NCBI GenBank assembly: GCA_039583875.1
Contig: CM077164.1
Location: forward strand, 67,115,628-67,179,627
Direction: 5' to 3'
Length of the DNA: 64,000 bases
DNA from: Platanthera guangdongensis
Taxonomy: Eukaryota > Streptophyta > Magnoliopsida > Asparagales > Orchidaceae
The stretch's first letter is position 1, and every line of letters begins with the position of its first letter. A program made the translations under genes and the position numbers. Shown here piece after piece: positions 1-9,455 of this stretch. The notes below the pieces were generated by a model that saw nothing but the letters and a program-made list of their open reading frames with translations, ran no database searches and was not told the origin of the DNA.

Positions 1-285
1 CGACGAATTCGAAGTGTATCGTCATGTATATTCGACGAATTTGACGAGTATCGTTAGATACATTTGACAAATTCGACGAGTATACTTGATGATACTCGAT
101 GAATTTTACTTAACTGTTTTTCCAACTTTTTAGAAATTCTACCACAAGTACATATGATGAATTAGACGAGTGCTAGTAGGTATATACGATGAATTCGATG
201 AGTATTGGCTAGTATACTCGACGAATTCGATGAATATCCCATACAATACTCGATGAATTTTACTTGGGTAAAATATTTGTTCTCC
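1..285. repeat. TCGACGA-rich repeat, probable LTR interior
   Basis: Short variants of TCGACGAATT and GACGAGTAT recur about every 20-45 bases, mixed with AT-rich sequence. No reading frame is present. The same TCGACGA/TCGTCGA words fill the Copia-2 LTR and the gypsy LTRs further right, so this is probably the edge of another LTR cut by the window. The family cannot be named from this piece. Confidence 0.5.
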
Positions 286-707
286 TGAATTCAACTTATT
301 CTTCCTTGATCCTTCTCATGCACCTGGTATAGAAGTTCACCCCAATAGAGAGATTACATGTGAGTCAACACATTGGCCTACGCAATAAAGGATTACATTG
401 TATAGTCCTATGTTTACTGACCCACTGTAACCTGGCATTGGTGTGTACTTGGAAATATAAACCTGCAAGTACATAATTGAAAAAGAAATATCAAATACAA
501 TCACAATTCATCTTAGCTTAACTGGACACTTCTTCAAATCAGGGTTATTGTGGATACAATACCCAACAATTCCCAATAAAGCTCTCGATTTGTAGTTTCT
601 TTAGATTGTGTCTTCGAGATGGTCGTCACCTTATCATTAAATTTTGGGGGAGCGAACTAAGAATATTCCACATCGGATCACCGTTGGAGAAATTGTTTTC
701 TTGTACC
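286..707. other. unassigned AT-rich sequence
   Basis: No coding sequence, RNA gene or clear repeat is seen here. It lies downstream (minus-strand sense) of the Copia gag remnant at 708-1,070, so it may be eroded Copia internal sequence, but no protein similarity is readable. Confidence 0.4.
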
Positions 708-1070
708 TTAGAATAATTGACGATCTTGGTGAACCAAGCAATATATTGAATATATATCTTCATCAACTTCTATTCTGAACTTCTCAAACTCGGATTCCAG
801 TTGGAATAGCTTTGAGTCCTTTACCTGTAAAGTACTTTCATGGGTATTTTTTAATAAATTCCCAATATCAAAAGCAGACTCATAAGCACAAGTCCTATTG
901 AATTCTAACATGTAAAATAACACATCCATAGCTTTTGCATTATTCTTACATTTTAATTTATCATTTTCATCCCACTTCTCCTTAGGTTTTTTCATGGTAA
1001 CATTTCCAACTACAATTACAGGTGGAGTGTGACATTGTTCTACCATATTCCATATATCTATATCAAACAT
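708..1070 (-). pseudogene. decayed Ty1/copia gag fragment
   Basis: A 120-residue open stretch resembles the copia-type gag (UBN2) domain. It has the W..ND.LK..NNAKAMDVL block, then a C..A.D.G.LL..THEST.QVKDSK block and the L..EFE.FR...DEDI block that follow each other in this family. Only the middle of gag is left; the zinc knuckle and pol are not found. About 145 bases upstream in its own direction is a degenerate primer binding site (about 1,217-1,231), the expected order for a minus-strand Copia element. Gag forms the virus-like particle in the cytoplasm in intact elements; this copy is not functional. Confidence 0.6.
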
Positions 1071-1215
1071 TATTAAAAAATCATCGCATTCTCATTTTCT
1101 AGTAATTATAATCAGTGTTAGCGAATAAGGGAGGTCTACTAATCTATTGCCTCTCATAGAAAGCATGATCATGATACGTTATTATTCTCGGTTATGAAAC
1201 CATCTTTGGAATAAC

Positions 1216-1880
1216 CTAGCTTTGATAACAAATGTTGGAACCTATGACGTCCTTTGAGGGATAAGGGGTGAATAAGGGCTTTTATAATTTAATAAATAAC
1301 TTAAAAAATTTCAAAGAAAATTGGTTTGCCTAAAAATGGTTTTTCCTACAAACACTTAAATAAAATAGAATCCTGGAAATTCAAAACAGACAAAATGATG
1401 ATTTTTTTTCTCAAACATGAATACATAAAGTTTTGATTTCAACAAAGCATGAAATTAAGGCTATATAAAAAAATCTTTTTGTTTCTTTATTGGTCCTGCT
1501 CCCAAGGACCAGTTGACTATAGCCTATTTATCCCAGATATGACCTCTAGCCTCTCCCTATATCTAATCTTGACCTAGTTGTTGCACATAAGGCGATGATT
1601 TACCCCATAAACCAAACAAGACCTAGTCGCCACACACAAAGCAGCAAATTCTCTACCATTACAAAAGTAAATGAAAGAATACAATGAAAAACTGAAATAA
1701 AAGACTCCCTATAATGTAGAGCTTTGAAGGAGATGAAGGATCACCGTGAATATCATCAAAGTTAAATCGTGTGAAGATCTCTTTTAAACTCTCAAACTTG
1801 AAAGAAGACAATATGAGTGCTCTGAATTCGTGGATGAAGGATCTGAGAGGACACGTTTTGATTTCAACAAAGCATGACAT
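1216..1880 (-). mobile_element. probable Copia 5' LTR end with degenerate PBS
   Basis: The plus strand reads GCTTTGATAACAAATGTTGGAA, close to the GCTCTGATACCAA-TGTTGGAA order of a reversed PBS plus LTR end. It is followed by GGGGTGAATAAG, much like the GGGGTGAATAG at the equivalent edge of the Copia-2 LTR. This fits a minus-strand Copia whose gag is at 708-1,070. A 22-base direct repeat (TTTTGATTTCAACAAAGCAT plus GA) occurs at 1,431 and 1,856. The far edge of the LTR is not recognised. Confidence 0.4.
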
Positions 1881-2250
1881 GTTGACATATATCCCACACA
1901 GAGGTGATCATGGCAGTTGAGGCAGAGATCGAGGTTGAACGTGGTAGTATTGCTTGTGATATTGATATCGCCCGGCGATAATGGAAAATTGTGTGCCCCT
2001 TTAGCTTGGATCATGCAGGATGTGGCAGATCATGTAGTGAATGTGGCTGATCGTTGTTTATTGCCCAGTGATATCAATATCATTGAGGTAATGGTACAAA
2101 ATTCAGAGCTTTTCATATTTTCTCTACATCAGACGTACAAAGATATTTTACCTGTTTTTCTACAGGCTATAAATATGAATGATCAAATACATAATGAGAT
2201 TTGTTATTCTCAAACCAAGGAATACAGAATGTATGCTCCAACAAATGCCA
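1881..2250. other. unassigned sequence
   Basis: Small open frames occur on both strands, but none shows a domain or codon pattern I trust. I see no gene, RNA or repeat between the LTR remnant and the tandem repeat that begins at 2,251. Confidence 0.4.
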
Positions 2251-2370
2251 TGATATGAGAGTTAACACAAAAATAAGAGATTTAACACAATGATATGAGA
2301 GTTAACACAATAATATGAGAGTTAACACAAAGATATGAGAGTTAACATGACTCTATGAGAGTTAACAAAA
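2251..2370 (+). repeat. 20-bp minisatellite, six units
   Basis: Six head-to-tail units of exactly 20 bases with the consensus TGATATGAGAGTTAACACAA start at 2,251, 2,271, 2,291, 2,311, 2,331 and 2,351. Units 1 and 3 are identical; the last two are the most diverged. There is no coding role. Confidence 0.9.
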
Positions 2371-2444
2371 CTCTTTCCTGCTACAATTATCTTATCACTA
2401 CCAACATTCCAAAATAAGATAAAAAATTTGGGCGTTACACATGG

Positions 2445-3963
2445 ATTGCTTGAACTGAATATAGTTGCAGTGCAACTTTGTTGATTATATGCGGGAGACA
2501 ACCAATGTAGATGCAGAGTTTCAACTATTAGTGTAAAAAAACTCTGCAAGGCAAAGATAATTCCTTAGAGAAGATCAGTAAAATCGTAAAGAAGAATGGA
2601 AGGGTGTGTGTATCATAGTTTAGCAAGCTCCTTGAGAAGTTGAGGTTTGAGGCTCACTTTACAAAGTACTCCACCCATCAAAGAAGTGCGAAGATGTACT
2701 TAGATCTGAAGAAATCTTTTCAATGGCTTTGGATAAATCTGGTTGTAACTTTATACGTGAGTCAGTGTCAAACTTGTGAATTAGTGAAAGCAGAGTGTTA
2801 AAGGCCATGCGGGTTCTTCAAGTCCCTTCCTATCCTCGAGTTGAAATTTGATGACATCTTCTATGAATTTTGTGCATGGCTTGCCACAGTCATTGCAAGT
2901 TAATAATGTGATTTGGGTGAATATGGATCGCCTGACCAAGGTATCTCAATTCATTTTGAATCGAAAGGAGGATAATATGGAAAAGGTTATGATGTTATAT
3001 GTTCAGAATATTGTGCAATTGCTTGAGATTCAAAAAATTATTGTTAGTGATCGAGATGAACAGTTCACATCTAAGGACTAGAAATTAGTGCAACAGAGCT
3101 TGGGCACAAATCTTAAGTTCAGTATAGTGTTCTGTTCACAGATCTATGGTTAAATGGAGAGGACGAATCGTACTTTGGAGGATATGTTAAGAATTTGTGC
3201 ATTTGACTTTGCCAACTGATGGGAAGACCACCTTTTATGGTGGAGTTTGCTTACTCTAACGGCTTCCAAGAGAGCATCCAGATGGCACCGTATAAAGCAT
3301 TATATGGTAGGTTGTGTCGAACATCAATGTCTTAGATAGAGGCAGGAGACAACAAGCTTTTAGGAAAAGCGATAGTAGAGGACTCTTATGAGTTGGTGTA
3401 GATGATCCAAGAGTGTAAGAGATGGTAGGTTGTGCTCAATATGTGCACAACAAAAATGTGGAGTTTATAGTGAAGTTTGCTTACTCTAACAGCTTCCAAG
3501 CGAGCATCCAGATGGCACCGTATAAAGCATTATATGGTAGGTTGTGTCGAACAAGGTCTATTTGAAGATAAATCTATTCAAAAGTGTTTCACGAATTCAG
3601 AGACTCAAGAAGTTGAGTCTGAGTTATTTGGGTCCATTCGAGTTTGCGAAGCGCATATGCAAAGCAGCCCATCTGTTGGAATTTTTCGAAGATCTAGGTG
3701 GATTACACGATATTTTTTATGTCTTATTGTTGAGGAAATCTTTGGTGGAGCTGAGTGACATGGTCGAGTCGGCAACAGTACTAGTGGAAGAGGACTTGAG
3801 GATGATGGTTCGTCCGGTTTCCGTAGAGGATTCGAAAATCTAGCGTTTGCAGAATAAAAAGGTTAAGCTCATAAAAGTGCATTGGGACAATTGCAGACAA
3901 GACGAACTCTTATGGGAGTGCAAGCAATCAATGCAAAAAGACTTCCCAGAACTGTATGTATAA
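2445..3963 (+). pseudogene. Gypsy-0 pol remnant (integrase to C-terminus)
   Basis: Broken frames match, in order, the end of RNase H/linker, the integrase zinc finger (EAH.TKYS.H, then CQTC about 2,765), the integrase core (FVHGLPQS, DRLTKV, VSDRDEQFTS at 3,045-3,075), the YLGPFE and GGLHD blocks (3,625-3,720) and the C-terminal chromodomain-like block with VHWDNC ending at the stop at 3,961-3,963. It is closest in wording to the pol of Gypsy-A and Gypsy-C in this window. Many stops, frameshifts and an internal duplication show it is dead. The core stretch carrying the third catalytic residue is degraded (H.Q.DGQTE is not intact). A polypurine tract and LTR follow. Confidence 0.85.
3241..3553 (+). 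repeat. 83-bp segment duplicated 230 bp apart
   Basis: Positions 3,241-3,323 and 3,471-3,553 are near identical (differences at only a few bases) and both encode the LTAS...RAS.WH / ALYGR region of the decayed integrase. The copies are in direct orientation, so the pseudogene has an internal tandem-type duplication. Confidence 0.85.
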
Positions 3964-4013
3964 GGTGCATTTTATTTGTTCTTAGCACTTTAAATTTCGA
4001 GGATGAAATTCTT

Positions 4014-4029
4014 TTAATGGGGGTGGAGT
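4014..4029 (+). other. polypurine tract of Gypsy-0
   Basis: TTTCGAGGATGAAATTCTT followed by a purine run (AATGGGGGTGGAG) is the usual layout just before a gypsy 3' LTR and lies about 50 bases after the pol stop. Equivalent tracts precede the Gypsy-B and Gypsy-C 3' LTRs. Confidence 0.75.
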
Positions 4030-5350
4030 AATAACATCCCAAATTTTACCTTCTGTTTTGAATTCTGGGAAAGCCAAGGCAAGCTGTAGAAGAGTGCTAT
4101 TGCTGGAGGTAGTTCCTACCGCCACGCGGTAAAGGGTGGAGTTCTTATGTGAGATCTGCATGATCATATAGAGGTATGCATGATCGTTTGGAAAACGGGC
4201 CAAATTAGTGAGAATGGTGCAAGTTTTATCGGGAGCTAGTGTTTAGTGTTAGCTCTAACACTGGTGGTAGCCAGTTTGTCTCGACGTTAGCTCTAACGTT
4301 AAGATGTCTTGACGACTTGAGTCTGGGAGCAGTTTCCCGAAGCTAATATAATGTGTTCACAATACTGCCGGGTGGTAGAGTATTCGTCAATATGTCTTAA
4401 CGTATCGAGATAAAAATAGTCTCTGGGGCTACCTCTGGGTTGTTGTTTGCGAAACTAGATCTGTAAAAATAATGATTTTTGGGTGTCTGATCTTCTTAGA
4501 ACTTGATCTAATAGCTCTGAGAGTTGTGCTCATGAACGCTAAATAGGACAGAGGATTTCTCACTTCTTATTCTAGAGTCATTTAGCACTTAACAACAGTT
4601 TTTTTGTGGGAGCTTTTGGAGGTGGAAGACGGCCTAGTTTTCTTCACTATAGGAGCAAAGCTCCATTCATTGATCTAAGATAGGTAGCATGTAGAGGGAT
4701 TGAAGACACAAGTTTGCATTAGTGCTATTCGAAATCTCCATGGCGAGGAAGATGTTTCATAAGATAAAGACATCTCTCCTCCCGATTTTAGGATATGTAC
4801 CTGATATCTTTTGTTTATGCTTTTATTTTTCTTGCAATTTATTTGTACTAAATCTCTCAAATGAGAGGGGCTTGGGTCGCCTTGATTCAAGAGGAACCAT
4901 TGAATCGATTGTGTCAGTCCCCGACATACTTTGCAATAGAAATCCTGCTCCGTTAGTGGATTATGCATTGTGGGTGAAGCTTATATTTTTATCAATGACC
5001 TGCAATTTAGGGATTTATTAGAAATCTTATTGCAATAAAGACGTTGTGATGCCCTTAATGTCATGTGAGAATGAATGTTACCTTAGTAGAGGAAGATATA
5101 TGTGTTGAACGTGTAATGGATGGTGATGTTTGTTTATATATGAAGGTGTGGCTTTGTCTTTGTGATCGGCTAGTCAGCCCAGTGATGTATTGACTCACGT
5201 TTGGAGGGTGTTCCGACAAGACAAGCCCCCTTATGTGAAACTGACGAGAGCATATGTGCTTTTGGACAAGTATGATGGTGTTGTGATTCATGTCTGGGTG
5301 GGGTGTACATAGGAGTTCGTAGCATTGGTTATGCTTAATTTGGTGAAATT
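4030..5350 (+). mobile_element. Gypsy-0 3' LTR, left part
   Basis: The LTR is expected to start like TGTAACATCCC; here it reads TAATAACATCCC, so its first bases are mutated. The stretch has no credible gene. It carries short GC-rich inverted motifs (for example around 4,110-4,390, CTACCGCC..GGCGGTA types). An ATG with a basic reading (MARKM) at about 4,739 sits where the other gypsy LTRs of this window have their gag exon 1, but it is too decayed to call. Copia-1 is inserted at its right edge, so the rest of the LTR should continue after 11,271. Confidence 0.6.
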
Positions 5351-5949
5351 TGTTGAAAATTGTGAAGTGAAAGTGGGTGACTGGAGGACCTGGGCAGCCT
5401 ATCCGCGCGGACTATGCAGACAGGGTTGGCGGACAGCCAGGTCGGCAGGGCTATTGCAGACGGCTTGTTCTGTGGCGGCTTGGGCGGTCTGTTTGCATTG
5501 ACTAAGCAAAAAGCAGCGGCGGTTTGACAGGTCGGCTTATGCTCAGCAGGCAGTTGGATCCCAGAAGGTAACCGGGCGGTTATAGACTCTATCTGTGGAG
5601 TCCAATAAGATACGGACTGGACTAGAGCTTGGCAGACCGGCTTGGCAGAAGCCTTGGTCTTGCTCTGGTGAAGCGGCAAGTGGAAGCCGCGGAAGTCGCC
5701 AGTAAGTGCGGACAGATGCTGGAGTTCGCCGGGGTAGGAGGACTGGTTCCAGTGTCCGTCAGTAAGTGCAGACTATCCCCTGCGGCCAGTGGTGTGGACT
5801 TGGTTGGTTCTGAACCAAGTCCAGGTTTGGCTCAGTCCGGGGAGATCGCGTAGTGAAGCGTAGAATGCTTCTCAGTCCGCCAAGCTTGGCAGCAATGTAG
5901 TGTGCCTTGGTTGCGAGTTTGGGGAATGCAGACTGAAGTTGCGTCCACA

Positions 5950-6200
5950 AGGGCATGCAGACTGGTGCTGTCTGCAGTGTTTGCGGACTGGAGCTGTCTG
6001 CAGCGATATGCGGACTGGAGCTGTCTGCAGTGTGTGCAGACTGAAGCTATGTCCGTCGAATCCGACAGTTTCCTTGGCATGGCCGTGGGCTCGGGATAAG
6101 CAAACTGGAGCTGTGTCCGCTGAGTCTGGCAGTTGCCTTGGTGGCATGGCTGTGGGCTCGAGATAAGCGGACTGGAGCTATGTCTGTAGATAGGCGGACA
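5950..6200 (+). repeat. Copia-1 LTR subrepeats
   Basis: Imperfect tandem copies of GCGGACTGGAGCTGTCTGCAG, spaced about 28 bases and then more loosely, fill U3 upstream of the TATA box. The same array is at about 10,055-10,300 in the 3' LTR. Repeated U3 motifs of this sort often carry transcription-factor sites in LTRs; no factor can be named. Confidence 0.75.
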
Positions 6201-6420
6201 GTTACTGCAGAGTTCGGCTGTGGAGGTCTTGGTTGGCCTTTGGCGATAAGGCGGACTGGCATTGCTGTCCAGCCTTTGATGAAGCATAGACGAACTGGCT
6301 ATCCTGTATAGGTCACGGCAAACTAGAGTGTATCCGTGATTTGCGGACATACTTGTTCTTGCTGCGGGATGAAGCAGTGATCTTATCGGCTAGGGAGGTG
6401 ACCACACTCCTCATCGTGCC

Positions 6421-6430
6421 TATAAATAGG
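6421..6430 (+). promoter_or_regulatory. TATA box of Copia-1 5' LTR
   Basis: TATAAATAGG lies in a conserved CGTGCC-TATAAATAGGACCC setting, about 600 bases before the AATAAA signal. The 3' LTR copy is at 10,526-10,535. It would set the transcript start about 30 bases downstream. Confidence 0.8.
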
Positions 6431-7121
6431 ACCCATGTCACATTAGGAAAAAGAACAAATGAACAGTAAGTGAGCCTGCCAACAGTTGCTGAGGATTGGA
6501 TTTTAATATCTGTGCGGGTTGATAGAGTTGACAGGTTTGTAGTGTGCAGGTTGTGCGGATAGCACTAGAAAGCCAGGACTTAGCTCTGATTGCGGTCAGG
6601 GACAGTGCGGACTTTGCGGTTAAACAACAGGCGGTAAACAGCAGGTCGCGGACAGCGACCAGACGGTTTTCTATTTGGCAACTTGTGTTCGGGGTTCAAT
6701 AAGTCACCTGCTTCAGGAGGTCTGTTCTGTTTGGCATCAGCAGCTTGTGCGGTCTGGCGTCTAGGAAACCTCGCGGTCAGGCGGCTTGCAGATCGGTGGC
6801 TAGATCTTAGTATTGGAATAACGGGCAGTCTGTGCGGCTTGGGTTGCGGTCTGGCGACTTGGCGGACTGTGCGGACTCCTTAGCAGTAGATCTGGCGGCT
6901 TCGTTTTTGAGTCCGCGCGGCTTGAATTGTCTTGGTTTTTTGTAATTGTCTCTGCTCTCCCTGTAGTTGTTTTTGGCGAATCATGTCTCGCCATGTATGT
7001 CTCGCCTTATAAAGAAGATTGTTGTTATCAATAAAGACTCTTGTTTTTGCATGTGTTTCTGGTTGTGACTATCTTTCGTTGAGATAACCCCTGCTCATTC
7101 CAAGATCCGAAAAATTCAACA

Positions 7122-7133
7122 TGGTATCAGAGG
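7122..7133 (+). other. primer binding site of Copia-1
   Basis: TGGTATCAGAGG begins at the base after the LTR terminus and is complementary to the 3' end of plant initiator tRNA-Met (the family standard is TGGTATCAGAGC). Confidence 0.92.
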
Positions 7134-7216
7134 ATGGAGGTTGGAGTGGATAAGCAGTGATCAACTGAAGTTGTTGTTGCTCTTGTGAAGAGGGAGCCAG
7201 TGGTAGAAACATTGGA

Positions 7217-7681
7217 GTGGAAGATGCAAGTGGTCTTGGGATTGAACTTCTTACAGAGACTAACTTTGATAGGTGGAAGTCTTGTATGGAGAGCTTTCTT
7301 CTTGGCAAGGACCATTGGGAGGTGGTGTGTGGAGCAGAAAGACAAGAGGTTACTGCTGGCAATGCTAAAGAGATGAGAGCTTGGAAGGAGACAAATGCAA
7401 GAGCGGAGTCTATTCTCAAGCAGGTGATCTCATCGGAGCTCTTGGACCACATCAGTAGATGTCAGTCAGCTGCGGAGGTTTGGACTTTCCTTGATGGGTT
7501 GTTCAATAAGAAGGTGAAAGTTGTTGCGGTGGATGGTCCTACTTTATATCAGCAAAAGAGGAGTGTTTCTCCTAGGCGTGATGGGAAGAGGAAGGAAGGA
7601 CCAAGGTGCTATAGATGCACATAGCGTGGTCGTCTCAGGAAGGAGTGTAAGGTTGTCTTGCACTCGGTGAACGTTGCTCAT
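7217..7681 (+). pseudogene. Copia-1 gag
   Basis: The frame from 7,217 shows the copia gag pattern: ETNFDRWKS...LL.KDHWEVV.G, then A.AWKETNARAESILKQVIS..LLDHIS.C.SA.EVWTFL..LFNK. It is short (135 residues to the first stop, TAG at 7,622-7,624). The zinc knuckle straddles that stop and has an arginine where the histidine should be (CYRC....R....C), so RNA binding would be lost. The stop at a likely Gln codon and the missing histidine mark this as a pseudogene. The start codon choice is uncertain because the frame is open further upstream. Confidence 0.75.
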
Positions 7682-7749
7682 ATTGGGAGTAAGTAGAATA
7701 ACTTGGTTGGGTCATCAACAAGTTCTGGTGCTGATCGGATGAAGGCCAA

Positions 7750-8397
7750 TGATAGTGCAGCTATCTGGCATGAAAGACTTGGGCATGTGGGGATGGACAA
7801 GATGAAAGCATGCTAGTAAGAAGACTCGTAAGAGGCTTGCCTAGATGGTCATCCTACGACGATGGCCAAGCATGCACGGTATGTCAACAAGATGAAGTTC
7901 TTCACTTTACGGTTGATAAGGCGTGGTCCAGATGCAAAGCACCCTTGGAGGTTGTCCATTGTGATCTGGTGGGACCGACCGTCACCGCCAGTCTTGGAGG
8001 CCGAAGGTACATGCTGATATTCGTTGATGACTATTCAAGATATACTTGGGTATACTTCATGAAGGAGAAGTCGAACATGTTCCGCTTGTTTGTGGAATTC
8101 AAGAAGCTTGTGGAGGGCCAGCTTGGTCTGCGAATAAAGAAGTTGAGGACAAGCATCGGTGGTGAGTTTGGCTCGACCGAGTTCTCAAACTTTTGCAGGA
8201 AGCATGGGATCCAAAGGGAGCTGTCTCGTGGACATACTTCACAACAAGGCAGTGTTACAGTTCGGATGATCTGTCTGTTGATGGAGACCTGTAAGTGTTG
8301 GCTTCAGTGCAAAGGCATTCCTAAGACCTTTTGGGCGGAAGGGATGGCCTGTGCGGCACATGTCATCAATCAGATTCCTCTTAGTCCGACATTGTGA
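7750..8397 (+). pseudogene. Copia-1 pre-integrase and integrase core
   Basis: WHERLGHVGMDKM at about 7,768 is the GAG-pre-integrase domain. It is followed by stops and a shift, then a 195-residue open stretch (7,810-8,397) carries the integrase core: HCDLVGP (first Asp), YMLIFVDDYSRYTWVYF, then RTSIGGEFGS where the second catalytic Asp is replaced. The TPQQNG.VERKNRT block with the catalytic Glu is scrambled (TSQQGSVTVRM). FWAEGMACAAHVINQIP is the usual end block. With two of the D,D,E residues lost, the enzyme cannot work. The frame shifts into the next piece at 8,394. Confidence 0.85.
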
Positions 8398-9455
8398 AGA
8401 CTCCGATTGAGCTGATGTTCGGGGTGAAGCCCAGTGTGAATCACCTACGAGTATTTGGTTCTACCTGCTACGTACATGCTCTGAATGCTTTCAAGACGAA
8501 GCTATTCTTTATTGGGTATGACGAGCAGAAGAGAAGATGGAGGTGTATGGATCCTTCAATGAAGAGGCTCATCGTGTCGAGTGACGTTGTCTTCGATGAG
8601 CTGACGTCATATTGGGATAGCTCATGTGTGGAGCTAGAGGTGAGCAGGTCAGATGGTGTGCTGAAGGAGGCTGCTGCTAAGGATCAGATGGAGCTGTCTG
8701 TGTCACCAGGAACTCCAGGTTATTCTAGCTCCGGGGCAAAGGCGTCAGGGTCGGGAAGAAGGGGAAGTGATGCTCCAGGTGCTCCTGGCTCGAAGACGAA
8801 GGCTTCTAGTTCGGGATGCAGGGGGAGCGATGTTCCAGGTAGTTCTTGTTCGAGAGCGGAGGCTTCTGGTTCAGGTAGCAGGGGGAGCGTTTCTCCAGGT
8901 GCTCCTGGTTCCAGTGCAGTGGCTTCTTATTCAGGAAGCAAGGGGAGTATTGTTTCTAGATTGCCCGGGAACGGAGCTGGTTCAGGAGAAGCAGCAGAGG
9001 TGGCTAGCCGTGATTAGGTTCTTCGGAGATCGAATAGGATCAGCAACCCACCAGCTCGATATAGAGAAGGGAACGCGGTGAGCTTTGTCTCATGTTTCCT
9101 TGCATGCCCTCAGGTCGAGCGAGTACCTTCTAGCTATGATGACACCACTGGAGTCAAGGAGGTGGATGACGCCAAGGCTGAGGAAGTGACTACTCTCAGA
9201 GGTGATGAGCCTTGGGCCCTTGTGCCCAAGGTCGTTGGTGATACTCCTTTGACACACAAGTGGAGGTCGAAGCTGAAGAAGAAGGCAGAGGGAAGCATGG
9301 CTCTTTTGGGAGATGCTGGAGGGATCCCTTATGGTCCAGGATATGCAGGGCGGGGACTATATCTTGGACATCTCCTCGAAGGTGCTATCGGAGGGACTAG
9401 GTGCATGGTTACGGGAGCTGCTGGAGTTGTTCACCACTTCTCACTTCAAGGGGAG
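8394..9455 (+). pseudogene. Copia-1 integrase C-terminus, linker and deleted RT
   Basis: The piece starts with TPIELMFGVKPSVNHLRVFG and the DVVFDE block of the integrase C-terminal region. It then runs into a 20-residue repeat linker rich in Ser, Gly and Pro (8,701-8,960). After a stop at 9,015-9,017 a further frame has RVPSSYDD and EPWALVPK, the segment that normally opens reverse transcriptase. No YVDD, RNase H or later pol block follows before the polypurine tract at about 9,445-9,455 (TTCAAGGGGAG). I infer an internal deletion of the RT-RNase H region of 1.5 kb or more. Confidence 0.75.
8701..8960 (+). repeat. 60-bp in-frame tandem repeat in linker
   Basis: Four units of exactly 60 bases can be anchored on TCCAGGT at 8,714, 8,774, 8,834 and 8,894. 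Each encodes about 20 residues of the type SGSGxRGSxxPGxPGSxxxA. The repeat keeps frame, so it expanded while the gene was coding or by whole-unit slippage. Confidence 0.88.

Larger units (their letters stand above)
5351..7121 (+). repeat. Copia-1 5' LTR
   Basis: The 1,771-bp LTR runs from TGTTGAAAATTG to AAAATTCAACA and is directly followed by the PBS. It contains a GC-rich U3 with short repeats (about 5,950-6,200), a TATA box at 6,421, and an AATAAA polyadenylation-type signal at 7,030-7,035. Open frames inside it are not genes. It matches 9,456-11,270 along its length except near the right end. Confidence 0.92.

Noticed and set aside
5832..6350. 172-residue antisense open frame, with a twin at 9,937-10,455
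   Set aside because: Both lie within the Copia-1 LTRs, antisense to the element, and consist of translated subrepeats.
7122..7133. tRNA-like words TGGTATCAGAG at several points as tRNA genes
   Set aside because: They are primer binding sites next to LTR ends; no cloverleaf or full-length tRNA sequence surrounds them.
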